Positions 18,583 to 28,668 of a stretch of 64,000 nucleotides of DNA are shown here, in pieces; position 1 is the stretch's first letter, and the number at the start of each line of letters is the position of its first letter. Made by a program: the position numbers and the translations under genes. Source of the stretch: an uncultured Verrucomicrobia subdivision 3 bacterium (GTDB lineage Bacteria; Verrucomicrobiota; Verrucomicrobiia; Limisphaerales; UBA11358); the NCBI GenBank assembly GCA_903922735.1, contig CAIXUZ010000038.1, positions 1 through 64,000 of the forward strand, written 5' to 3'. The notes below the pieces were generated by a model. That model was not told the DNA's origin and searched no databases. It saw nothing but the letters and a program-made list of their open reading frames with translations.

Positions 18583-19437
18583 TCAAAGCCGGTTCCACCA
18601 GATGGCCGTGGGCTTGGGTACGGCGACCGTCATCCGCCGGTCAGGACCAGCCTTGGTGTAGATGGCGTAGCTCGTCGGCTTCAATGAAAAGTGCCCGTGC
18701 CGCACGCGGCGCAGCCGGTGGCTCACAATCCACAGCGGTTTCAGCAGCCGCCGCCAGGCCGGGATCATGTTCTTGGTTTCAACCATTTCCCGCCGGGCGT
18801 TTGGTTTGAGGTTCATGTTGTCGCCGGTGTCGGCAAAGGCGGAGGTGAACTCATTCACGGCGGCCATCGGCACGTTGTTCTTCATCAGCGCGAGCATCCA
18901 GTGAAAATCACCGAGATCGCGCCATTTAGTGTCGAAGTAAAGGCCGCGTTCGGCAATCACCTTGCGGCGGATGAAAATGGAACTGGTCAGCGTCGGGAAG
19001 CGGAACCAGATATGGTTCGGCGTCGGCACCATGGAATGCCGGTGGCAGATATAGTTTCCTTCGCCGTCCGTGACGATGCTGCCGGCAAGTAAAACTTCGA
19101 CGCGGGGATTTGCCTCGAAGAACTTTTTGACCGTGGCGAGCGCGCCGGGTAGGTACTGTTCGTCACAGTTCAGATAGGCAAGGATGTCACCGGTGGCGCG
19201 GCGGTAACCTCGATTGACGGCGTCATACATGCCGCCGTCCTTCTCGACGAACGCCTTTACGCGCGGATCGCGCGGCAGCCAGTCCTGCGTGCCGTCGTCG
19301 GAGCAGGCATCCTGCACGAGATGCTCGAGTTCGACGCCCTCTTGGTCGGCGACGGAGGCAATGCAGAGCTTCAGCCACTCTGAATTGCGGAAGCTGGGCG
19401 TGACGATGGAGAATTTCACCGGCGAAAGTGATAACAA
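18583..19437 (-). CDS. Glycosyltransferase family 2 (WcaA-like)
   Basis: GT-A fold with 'FSIVTPSFRNSEWLKLCIASV', 'HLVQDACSDDGT', 'EKDGGMYDAVNRGYRRATGD' and the metal motif 'YLNCDEQYLPGAL'. The 'GMYDAxNxG' block marks the group of GT2 enzymes common in exopolysaccharide clusters. 284 residues from ATG 19437; GTG 19419 is an alternative start at the first beta strand. First gene of a minus-strand pair with the GT4 gene. Confidence 0.85.
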   Translation of the reverse strand: MLSLSPVKFSIVTPSFRNSEWLKLCIASVADQEGVELEHLVQDACSDDGTQDWLPRDPRVKAFVEKDGGMYDAVNRGYRRATGDILAYLNCDEQYLPGALATVKKFFEANPRVEVLLAGSIVTDGEGNYICHRHSMVPTPNHIWFRFPTLTSSIFIRRKVIAERGLYFDTKWRDLGDFHWMLALMKNNVPMAAVNEFTSAFADTGDNMNLKPNARREMVETKNMIPAWRRLLKPLWIVSHRLRRVRHGHFSLKPTSYAIYTKAGPDRRMTVAVPKPTAIWWNRL

Positions 19438-19544
19438 TTGACCCTGTGGCTGGCAATGAAAGTCGTGTGTCCGGATGACAATCCGGTTGACTTGTCTGGC
19501 TGATAGTTTTTATTGGTTGATTTCCATTTCGGCCGATTCCTGTC

Positions 19545-20300
19545 ATGCCCATCAGCTACGCCAACCGATTCCAGCAACCCGACGCGGTCGCAGCCTACGA
19601 GGCTGATGAATACGCGGCGGACAGCTATGCCTCGCGCATCTGGCAGCTGGAACGTCCGGTGCTGGAGCAGATTTTAAAAAAACTTCGGCGGGAAAATCCG
19701 GGTCCGCTGCGGTTGCTGGATTTTGCCTGCGGCACCGGCCGGGTATTAGCCGTGCTGGAACCGCTGGTGGACGAAGCCGAGGGCATTGACATTTCCGGGA
19801 ACATGGTCGCCGTGGCGCAGGCTAAATGCCCGAAGGCGTGGTTGCGGGTCGGTGATATTCTGGCCCGCCCGGATCTGTTGGGAAAAAACTACGATGTCAT
19901 TTCCAGCTTTCGTTTTCTTCTCAATGCCGAACCCGAAATGCGCCGCCGGGTATTGTGTCAATTACGCACCGTGGTGCGCGAGCCGGGCGGCCTGCTGCTG
20001 GTGAATATTCACGGTAATTCCCGTTCGCTGCGGCATCCGGCCATTCTCTGGCGGCGCTGGCGCGAGCGGACGGAACAAAAAAACACCATGCTCAACGAAA
20101 TGTCGCCTGCCGAAGCCAGGCAATTACTTGCGGCCTGCGGGTTTGAAATTGTGCATCAGTTCGGTTTCGGCATTATGCCGCCGACCCTTTACCGGACCCC
20201 GCTGCGCCGGATTGCCCATGCCGTGGATAAAATGTTTGCCGGCGAAAACGGGTGGAGTTCCTGCTCGATTGATATGCTGTTTGTATGTCGCCCTTGCTGA
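19545..20300 (+). CDS. Class I SAM-dependent methyltransferase
   Basis: 251 residues with 'RLLDFACGTGRVLAVLEPLVDEAEGIDIS' (motif I and post-I, in pieces), 'VISSFRFLLN' and 'REPGGLLLVNIHGNS'. The N-terminus 'YANRFQQPDAVAAYEADEYAADSYAS' matches methyltransferases that act beside kinase-like genes in glycan clusters. The substrate is unknown. It precedes the kinase/membrane fusion gene by 65 bases on the same strand, so the two may work together. Confidence 0.8.
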   Translation: MPISYANRFQQPDAVAAYEADEYAADSYASRIWQLERPVLEQILKKLRRENPGPLRLLDFACGTGRVLAVLEPLVDEAEGIDISGNMVAVAQAKCPKAWLRVGDILARPDLLGKNYDVISSFRFLLNAEPEMRRRVLCQLRTVVREPGGLLLVNIHGNSRSLRHPAILWRRWRERTEQKNTMLNEMSPAEARQLLAACGFEIVHQFGFGIMPPTLYRTPLRRIAHAVDKMFAGENGWSSCSIDMLFVCRPC

Positions 20301-20365
20301 ATTATCCGGTTGTGCAAAAATGTATCCCAACGTCTAGGTCGGGCGTCTATCTTCGGAGTTAAGCC

Positions 20366-22351
20366 ATGTCCAAAACCGTCCGTCCCATCCTCGAAGCCTT
20401 GTTTGCCCACCGCGGCGAGCCGGGGCAGTTGGTGGCTTTCGACTGGCGGTTGGTTCGTAAAAATGGCCGTCCGTTTCTTCTGTTGCCGCAGCATTCAGCG
20501 GATATCCGCACCGGACTGTACCTTTATTCTGCGCAACGGCAACGCGCCAAGATTTGGCGCGCCTTGTTGCCGGCGATGATCCGGATGCCGGTGGCCAGTC
20601 TCTTCGAACGTGTCTCTTTTCAAGCGGATACCGCGTCGGAAATGATGCGATTTATGGCGCAGCAATCCGGAATTCCCGCCGGTGAACTTGCCACCGCCGC
20701 CATCAAAGTGAGCGAAGTGGGAAACCGCTCGCGTCTGGTGATGCTTTTGTGTGACGAAAGCGGTCGGCCGACCCGCGTCATCAAGGCGGGACTCAACGCC
20801 GCTGGCAAGGCGGCGACGGATCGCGAGGCGGATCTGCTGGAGAAACTTCCCCCCCATACCCTCGGCTGCATCCGCATGACCGGGCGTTTGTCTGCTCCTA
20901 CGCTCTCGGCCTTTGCCACCGACTATTTTCCCGGTGAAAGCCCAAATGATGACGCTGGCATGGAATATCTTTTTCATGCCTGGCTTAGTTCTGATTCGCC
21001 CGTCGCGATTGAAGCTCTGCCGCTCTGGCGTGGACTGACCGCTAACTGCGGGCACTTGGAATATTGGCCGTCGCTGAATCAGGCGCTGGCCGGAAAGCGG
21101 ATGCGCACTACACTGTATCACGGGGATTTTGCGCCGTGGAACACCCGCGTCGTCAACTCACAAAACCTGGAGGCTTTTGACTGGGAGCGTGGAACTCTGC
21201 AGGGCATTCCCGGCTGGGACTGGTTTCATTTCATCGTGCAAACTGCCATCCTCGCCCGGCGTCATTCCGTGCCGCGCGTCGCTGCCGAGGTGGAACAGTT
21301 GCTCGCTTCGGCGCGATTCCAAAAATACGCCGAGGCCGCCGGCATCAGCGAAATTGTCCAGCCGCTGGTGCTGGCCTATCTTCTGCACCAGTGCTGGGTC
21401 ATTAAACCGCTTGATGGCGGCAAGGCTACCGCCGAATTGTTTGAATTTCTCTTCACGCATTGGCAAATGAAACCGGACCAGGCGACCATTGCCGTCGTGA
21501 CGGAAAAACCAACTGCAATCCCGCAGCTCGGGTTGCTGTCTGCCGTCCGGGAGCAATTGCAATCCGCTGCCGAACAATGGAGCAACCTGTTTTGGGAGCC
21601 CAGCCTCAACTCCGCCGGCCAGCCGCCGCTGCGCGCCCAGTTTCAACTCCACTGGCCCGTAGTTCTACTGGCCAGCCTGTTGCTGGCAACGGTGATCGCT
21701 GTTCAATTCTTTTCTAGCGTTCATCTGACTTTCCTGCCGTTCTACCTCGCGATTTGTGCCGGGGTGACGTGGAAAACTGGCCGCCGCTGGGGAGTTTATT
21801 TTGCCACGGTTGCTGCCGTGCTCAGTCCTTTGGTGGTGGGATTGAAGGGTGTAGAGCATTGGCAGTTAACCGTGATGTTGTGGAATGGCGTCATGCGTTT
21901 CATTGTCCTGCAGATGGGCGTTTTGTTCGTGTCCCGCATCCGGCAGCAGAAGGATTTTCCCCGCCACCATCAATTGTTCAATGGCAAGCCGGTGAAACTG
22001 GCTGAAACCTGGGCGATCGTTATGGGCAGCGGACTGGTTTTCATTGGCGCCATGATTTTTGACCTCAACACGGATCCACAGCTGATGGTTCTACCATTTT
22101 ATCTTTTTCCCTGCATGGTGCTCACCCTCGCGCTCAATCTCCGCTGGGGCATGGTCGCTGCGGTGATCGCCAACTTAGCCGAGGCGTCTATTGAATATCT
22201 GGCGAGCTCCACCCATCACTATACTGCGGCGGAAGTTTTTGGCTGGAATTTCATCATGCGCCTGGCGATCTCGCTGCTGGTCGTTGTTTTGCTGAATCGC
22301 ATCCGGTCGGAAAACATTCTCTTTTCCACCGCCAAACCGAAACGCGTTTGA
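20366..22351 (+). CDS. APH-like kinase domain fused to a duplicated membrane module
   Basis: Residues about 100-400 read as a phosphotransferase of the aminoglycoside/choline kinase fold: the catalytic loop 'HGDFAPWNT' is near residue 251 and a metal-site 'FDWERG' near 270. From about 430 to the end are some eight hydrophobic segments arranged as two copies. Copy one has 'LPFYLAICAGVTWKTGRRWG' then 'WNGVMRFIV...SRIR'; copy two has 'LPFYLFPCMVLTLALNLRWG' then 'WNFIMRLAI...NRIR'. Single copies of such modules usually precede histidine kinase or GGDEF domains; neither is present here. Possible role: phosphorylating a small molecule or lipid-linked glycan at the membrane (inference). I do not know a named family with this architecture. 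Confidence 0.7.
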   Translation: MSKTVRPILEALFAHRGEPGQLVAFDWRLVRKNGRPFLLLPQHSADIRTGLYLYSAQRQRAKIWRALLPAMIRMPVASLFERVSFQADTASEMMRFMAQQSGIPAGELATAAIKVSEVGNRSRLVMLLCDESGRPTRVIKAGLNAAGKAATDREADLLEKLPPHTLGCIRMTGRLSAPTLSAFATDYFPGESPNDDAGMEYLFHAWLSSDSPVAIEALPLWRGLTANCGHLEYWPSLNQALAGKRMRTTLYHGDFAPWNTRVVNSQNLEAFDWERGTLQGIPGWDWFHFIVQTAILARRHSVPRVAAEVEQLLASARFQKYAEAAGISEIVQPLVLAYLLHQCWVIKPLDGGKATAELFEFLFTHWQMKPDQATIAVVTEKPTAIPQLGLLSAVREQLQSAAEQWSNLFWEPSLNSAGQPPLRAQFQLHWPVVLLASLLLATVIAVQFFSSVHLTFLPFYLAICAGVTWKTGRRWGVYFATVAAVLSPLVVGLKGVEHWQLTVMLWNGVMRFIVLQMGVLFVSRIRQQKDFPRHHQLFNGKPVKLAETWAIVMGSGLVFIGAMIFDLNTDPQLMVLPFYLFPCMVLTLALNLRWGMVAAVIANLAEASIEYLASSTHHYTAAEVFGWNFIMRLAISLLVVVLLNRIRSENILFSTAKPKRV

Positions 22352-22441
22352 TAGGTCAGGCACTCCCGGGGACGGACAATTTCATCCCGGCCGAAAATAA
22401 TCTGTGTTCATCCGCGCCCGACTATGGTTAATTGCCTGCCG

Positions 22442-22822
22442 ATGCCGCCCCAAAAAAATCCTTTTGCCCGCGCCAAGATTCTTGCGCAATGGCGCGGCGT
22501 GGACTACGCCCCGCTCGAGGCCGCCCGCATCACCCCCGCTCGGCGGCCGGCCGACGTTTTGCCCGGCTTGATGAAAGAACTGCGGCTCGACGCGCGCCAG
22601 GCCGAAGCCGAGGTTGTAAAGGTGTGGAATGCGCTGATTGATCCGGTGGTCACCGCCCATGCGCAGCCGGCGAATCTGCACAAGGGAACTCTATTCGTGA
22701 ACGTGGATAGCAGTGTGTGGCTGAATGAAATCGTCCGCTACCGCCGGAAGGAAATCATCGAACGCCTCCAGCACAGCTTCGGCAAATCCGTCGTTCAGAA
22801 AATTTCCTTCCGCATTGGTTGA
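22442..22822 (+). CDS. DUF721 protein (DciA-like)
   Basis: 126 residues. The C-terminal half, 'GTLFVNVDSSVWLNEIVRYRRKEIIERLQ' in pieces, is the DUF721 core (short KH-like fold). In other bacteria DUF721 includes DciA, the replicative helicase loader; whether this short member loads helicase is not shown by the sequence. Start ATG 22442 fits better than ATG 22424, since the added residues 'MVNCLP' have no counterpart I know of. It follows the kinase fusion gene by 90 bases. Confidence 0.8.
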   Translation: MPPQKNPFARAKILAQWRGVDYAPLEAARITPARRPADVLPGLMKELRLDARQAEAEVVKVWNALIDPVVTAHAQPANLHKGTLFVNVDSSVWLNEIVRYRRKEIIERLQHSFGKSVVQKISFRIG

Positions 22823-22878
22823 GTCGTGGGGTGAGGCGGCTGGACGGCTCCCAATACTCAACAAATGGCTGGGGGTTA

Positions 22879-24717
22879 TTATCGCTTGATTTCAGGACCG
22901 AGCCGTTCGTGCAGTTTGGCCAGTTTCTTCGCCGGCGTCTTGATCACCTCGCGGTCGTAGGTCATCAGGCCGTTGATTTCACCTTCGACATCCGTGGTCT
23001 GCGTGTAGACGCCGGCGGAAATGCCTTGGGCCTTCAGTTCCGCGAGCAAATCGAGCGACTTGATGTAGCGCGCCAGATATTCGTCCTTGTCCTTGGGCAG
23101 TCCGCCGTAGCCCCAGTTCCGCATGGTCTTGCTCCAGAGATGGCCTTCCACCGGGTAACCGTGCCCGCCGAATTCACCGACCACTTTCACAAAGTCGGCA
23201 AAGCGCTTGTCTTCCAGCGGAAACCCGGGATTCGGATAGCGATGATCGTCCGCGATGTGGCCGACCGGCCAGAAGTTGCCGCCGCTGACGATGTTCACCA
23301 GCCGGCTCGGATCGTAGGCCATCGTCCATCGGCCGACTTCCAACGTGCGGTGCTGGCCCCAGGCTTCATTGAACGGCACCCAAACGACAATGCTCGGCGC
23401 GTTGCGCAGTTCATCCATCATCGCCTTTAATTCAGCCAGCCACTGCGCGTGATCCGCGTCGCTCCATTCGGCGTCCACCGGGTTCGGCAGCATTCGCGTC
23501 CATTTGGGACTCTTGCCGCCGCTCACCTGGTCCTGCCAGAGCATCAGCCCGATGCGGTCGCAATGATAATAATAGCGGCGCGGTTCCACCTTGATGTGCT
23601 TGCGCAGCATGTTGAAGCCGGACGCCTTCAGAAAGTCCAGGTCCGAGCTCATCGCGGCGTCCGACGGAGGCGTGAGCAAACCATCCGGCCACCAGCCTTG
23701 ATCCAAGGGCCCCCAATGGAAAATCTCGTTGCCGTTCAGCGTGAACCGCAGGTGCCCTGCCGCGTCGCGTCGGGTTCCAATTTCGCGGATGCCGGCGTAG
23801 GATTTTACCGTGTCCACCACCTTGCCGCGCGCGTCCAGCAATTCCAGTTTGAGGTCGTAAAGGTCCGGATGCGCTGGCGACCATAGCTTCGCGTCGGCAA
23901 TCGCCAGTTTTAATTCACCCGTTCCCTCTGCGGTCGCCACTTTCTTCCAGCCCAACGAAGCGGTGACGCGAACTTTTTCACCGGTTTTCAAGCCGCCTTT
24001 TACTTGCGGTGCAATCATGATTGCTGCGGGAGCAATCGCCGTGGAGATTATTGCGTCAGCGAGGTGCCGCGCGGAAACTTCCTCCAGCCATACGGTCTGC
24101 CAGATACCGGAGACGCGCGTATACCAGATGCCCTTCGGTTCCAGCGTCTGTTTGCCGCGCAACTGTGCGCCGCCCGTGGCGTCTTCAACGCGCACGATGA
24201 TTTCGTTCGCGCCTTGCTTCAGCGCTTCCGTGATGTCGAAGGCGAACGGTGTGTTGCCGCCGATGTGTTCGCCAACCGGCTGGCCGTTGACCCAGACCTG
24301 GCTGCGATAATCCACCGCCTCAAAGTTCAGCAACGTGCGCCGGCCTGTTTCGGGCTTGAGCTTGACCGTTTGGCGATACCACAACGCCTGTTCGGGCGTC
24401 AGCAGCCTGCCCACGCCGGACAGCGTGGATTCCACGGCGAACGGCACGAGGATATTACCCTGCCAAAGGGTCGGCGTGGCGGCATCTTTGGTGGTGATGG
24501 TGTAGTCCCACAGGCCGTTGAGGTTTTTCCAGTTGCTGCGCTCGAATTGCGGGCGCGGGTATTCGCGCCAGGCGTTGTCCGGCGTCACCTGGCGGCCCCA
24601 GCGCGTCATCATCTTGTCGGGAACAGCTTGCCATCCTGTGTCTGCGTAAGCGGTGGCGAGCAGCGAAATGGAGGCCAGGATGAATACCGATTTAAGCGGA
24701 AAGGTGATCTTTGACAT
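22879..24717 (-). CDS. Secreted glycoside hydrolase family 2 enzyme
   Basis: Signal peptide 'FILASISLLATAYA'. Next comes the GH2 sugar-binding domain ('YPRPQFERSNWKNLNGLWDY'), an Ig-like domain, and the TIM barrel with the acid/base in 'VPFNEAWGQH' and the likely nucleophile Glu in 'VVGEFGGHG'. 612 residues, shorter than LacZ (about 1,020) and near beta-glucuronidase size. Substrate (beta-galactoside, mannoside or glucuronide) is not decided. Export suggests polysaccharide breakdown in the periplasm or outside. Divergent from the Ppx/GppA gene across 146 bases. Confidence 0.9.
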   Translation of the reverse strand: MSKITFPLKSVFILASISLLATAYADTGWQAVPDKMMTRWGRQVTPDNAWREYPRPQFERSNWKNLNGLWDYTITTKDAATPTLWQGNILVPFAVESTLSGVGRLLTPEQALWYRQTVKLKPETGRRTLLNFEAVDYRSQVWVNGQPVGEHIGGNTPFAFDITEALKQGANEIIVRVEDATGGAQLRGKQTLEPKGIWYTRVSGIWQTVWLEEVSARHLADAIISTAIAPAAIMIAPQVKGGLKTGEKVRVTASLGWKKVATAEGTGELKLAIADAKLWSPAHPDLYDLKLELLDARGKVVDTVKSYAGIREIGTRRDAAGHLRFTLNGNEIFHWGPLDQGWWPDGLLTPPSDAAMSSDLDFLKASGFNMLRKHIKVEPRRYYYHCDRIGLMLWQDQVSGGKSPKWTRMLPNPVDAEWSDADHAQWLAELKAMMDELRNAPSIVVWVPFNEAWGQHRTLEVGRWTMAYDPSRLVNIVSGGNFWPVGHIADDHRYPNPGFPLEDKRFADFVKVVGEFGGHGYPVEGHLWSKTMRNWGYGGLPKDKDEYLARYIKSLDLLAELKAQGISAGVYTQTTDVEGEINGLMTYDREVIKTPAKKLAKLHERLGPEIKR

Positions 24718-24863
24718 GGGTTTTCAAAAAAGACGAATTGGCAGTTGCCGACGTTACGGAAAAACTCTCGCCATTGAAAGTCCGGATGCGGTGCGATTAC
24801 CGTTTGCAAAATGTCACAATTTACCTTTTGGTCTGGTCGCCGAAATTTTCTATGCTGCGCCCA

Positions 24864-25805
24864 ATGGCTTCCCTTCGCCGCGCCGTGATTGATGTCGGCA
24901 CCAATTCGGTCAAGCTCCTCGTCGCCGATGTGGCGAGCGGCGGCGTTTGTCCTGTGCATGAGGACAGCCGGCAGACGCGCCTTGGCCGGGGATTTTATGA
25001 GATGCACCGGCTCCAGCCCGAACCGATTGCCCTCACCGCCGTCGCTGTTGCGGAATTTGTCGGGGTCGCCCGCCAACAAAAGTCCATTTCCATCCGCGTC
25101 ATCGCCACCAGCGCGGCGCGGGATGCGATCAATGCGACGGAGTTGACCGATGCCATTTTCCGCGCCTGTGGTTTGACCACGGAAATCATCACCGGAGCCC
25201 GCGAGGCGGACTGGGCGTTTCAGGGTGTCGCCACGGACGCGGAACTGGCGAAACATCCATTGCTGCTGCTCGACGTCGGCGGCGGTAGCACGGAATTCAT
25301 TCTCGGTCATGGCGCCAGGAAAACTTTTGCCCACAGCTTTCCGCTGGGCACGGTGCGGCTCATGGAAAAATTTCCCTCCAGCGATCCGCCGATACCGGAT
25401 GATTTTCTCCAGTGCCGTGACTGGGTGAAAAACCTGTTCGCCGCCGAGGTCTGGCCGCTGCTCGGACCGGCGTTAAAGCAGGAAAAAAAAGCCGGCACCA
25501 TTCGGCTGGTCGGCACCGGCGGCACCACCAGCATTCTCGCCGGATTGGAAAAGAAATTGGAGGGCTTCGACCGCGAAAAAATTGAAAGCGTGGTTTTGAC
25601 CTTCGATCAGGTCGTCGCCCACCGGAAAAAACTCTGGCGGCTGCCGCTGGCGGAACGGCGGGAAATCCCCGGCCTGCCTCCAAACCGCGCGGACGTGATC
25701 CTCACGGGTGTTTTGATTTACGAGGCGGTGATGGAGGAATTTGACTTTCCGCAACTTTACATCAGCACGCGCGGCCTGCGCTTCGCGGCGGTCATGGATG
25801 AATGA
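24864..25805 (+). CDS. Ppx/GppA-family phosphatase
   Basis: Actin-like ATPase fold with phosphate loop 1 'RAVIDVGTNSVKLLVADV' and loop 2 'LLLDVGGGSTEFILG'. 313 residues, matching the short GppA/Ppx1-type proteins without the C-terminal HD domain of E. coli Ppx. Such enzymes hydrolyse polyphosphate or pppGpp. Start ATG 24864; the frame is open further upstream (to 24711) but that stretch overlaps the start of the divergent GH2 gene and lacks family similarity. Confidence 0.88.
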   Translation: MASLRRAVIDVGTNSVKLLVADVASGGVCPVHEDSRQTRLGRGFYEMHRLQPEPIALTAVAVAEFVGVARQQKSISIRVIATSAARDAINATELTDAIFRACGLTTEIITGAREADWAFQGVATDAELAKHPLLLLDVGGGSTEFILGHGARKTFAHSFPLGTVRLMEKFPSSDPPIPDDFLQCRDWVKNLFAAEVWPLLGPALKQEKKAGTIRLVGTGGTTSILAGLEKKLEGFDREKIESVVLTFDQVVAHRKKLWRLPLAERREIPGLPPNRADVILTGVLIYEAVMEEFDFPQLYISTRGLRFAAVMDE

Positions 25806-25871
25806 GGAAAGCAGGAAAATAGGAAGCGATTTTTGTTCCTGCCTTCATGGTTTCCTTATTTAATTTGTCTC

Positions 25872-26768
25872 ATGCGTGTCTTGATTGTCGGTTGCGGTTA
25901 CGTCGGACTGCCGCTCGGGGCGGAGTTGGTCCGGCGCGGGCACGAAATTTCCGGCCTGCGCCGCAGCGCCCTCGCGGAAGCGGAGCTGAAAGCCGCCGGC
26001 ATCACGCCGCTCCATGCGGATATCACCCGGCCCGAAACCCTCGCCCGGTTGCCGCGGGATTTTGACTGGGTCGTGAACTGCTCCGCCTCCGGCGGCGGCG
26101 GCGCGGACGATTACCGGAAAGTTTACCTCGACGGAAATCGCAATCTCCGCGCGTGGCTGGCGGATTCAGCGGTGAAAAAATTCGTCTATACCAGCAGTAC
26201 CAGTGTCTATGCGCAGAACGATGGCTCCATCGTGACCGAAACCAGCCCGGTGGCACCCGAGGCGGACACGTCCAGGGTTTTGGTCGAGACGGAAAAACTT
26301 CTGTTGGAAGCGGTGGCTGAACGCAAATTCCCCGCCGTGATTTTGCGCGTGGCGGGCATTTACGGGCCGGGCCGGGGCTATGCGTTTAAGCAGTTTCTCC
26401 GCGGCGACGCGCGGATTGAGGGCGATGGCTTGCGCGTTTTGAACATGGTCCACCGCGATGATTTGATCGGCATCGTCATCGCAGCCTTGGAGCGGGGCGA
26501 GCCGGGGCAGATTTACAACGCCGCGGATAATGAGCCGGTGTCGCAACGGAAATTTTACGACTGGCTGGCGGCGGAATTGAAACAGCCCCTGCCGCCCCAA
26601 GTCGCCTCGGACGCGGAGGTCTGGCGCAAGCGCGGCGTGACCGACAAGCGGGTGAGCAATGCGAAATTGCGGGCGGAGTTGAAATACGAATTTCAGTTTC
26701 CGGATTTCCGTGCGGGTTATGCGGCGGAAATCGCGCGGCTGGCGACGGAAGGTTCGTCACCGGGTTGA
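25872..26768 (+). CDS. NAD-dependent epimerase/dehydratase (SDR, YeeZ-like)
   Basis: 298 residues. Rossmann motif 'VLIVGCGYVGLPLG', 'FVYTSSTSVYAQNDG' (the Ser-Thr part of the active site; the usual Tyr-x3-Lys is replaced by a 'LVETEKLLLEA' region, as in YeeZ-like atypical SDRs), then 'AVILRVAGIYGPGRG' and 'VHRDDLIGIVIAALE'. ATG 25872 is used because it starts the first beta strand. Substrate unknown. Converges with glnK over a terminator. Confidence 0.8.
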   Translation: MRVLIVGCGYVGLPLGAELVRRGHEISGLRRSALAEAELKAAGITPLHADITRPETLARLPRDFDWVVNCSASGGGGADDYRKVYLDGNRNLRAWLADSAVKKFVYTSSTSVYAQNDGSIVTETSPVAPEADTSRVLVETEKLLLEAVAERKFPAVILRVAGIYGPGRGYAFKQFLRGDARIEGDGLRVLNMVHRDDLIGIVIAALERGEPGQIYNAADNEPVSQRKFYDWLAAELKQPLPPQVASDAEVWRKRGVTDKRVSNAKLRAELKYEFQFPDFRAGYAAEIARLATEGSSPG

Positions 26769-26773
26769 GGTTA

Positions 26774-26812
26774 ACAAAAAACGTTGAACCGGCGGATGCC
26801 GCTTCAACGTTT
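26774..26812 (-). terminator. Terminator for amtB-glnK (possibly bidirectional)
   Basis: A 10-bp perfect stem (26779-26788 with 26803-26812), extended by an inner GGC/GCC pairing, is flanked on the left by a run of A, which is a T run for the minus strand. It lies 22 bases past the glnK stop and in the 65-base convergent gap with the epimerase gene. The right flank is only moderately T-rich. Confidence 0.8.
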
Positions 26813-26833
26813 GAAATGATTTTGGCGTAAAAA

Positions 26834-28569
<1,736 letters not shown>

Positions 28570-28668
28570 GGGGGCGAAGTTCACCAAAATCATGCCGTGG
28601 TGTCAATGTCATGCATTGCGCAAAACTTATTCGATTTTGTCGTCGCATCCGTTTACTTTTCCCGCCGA

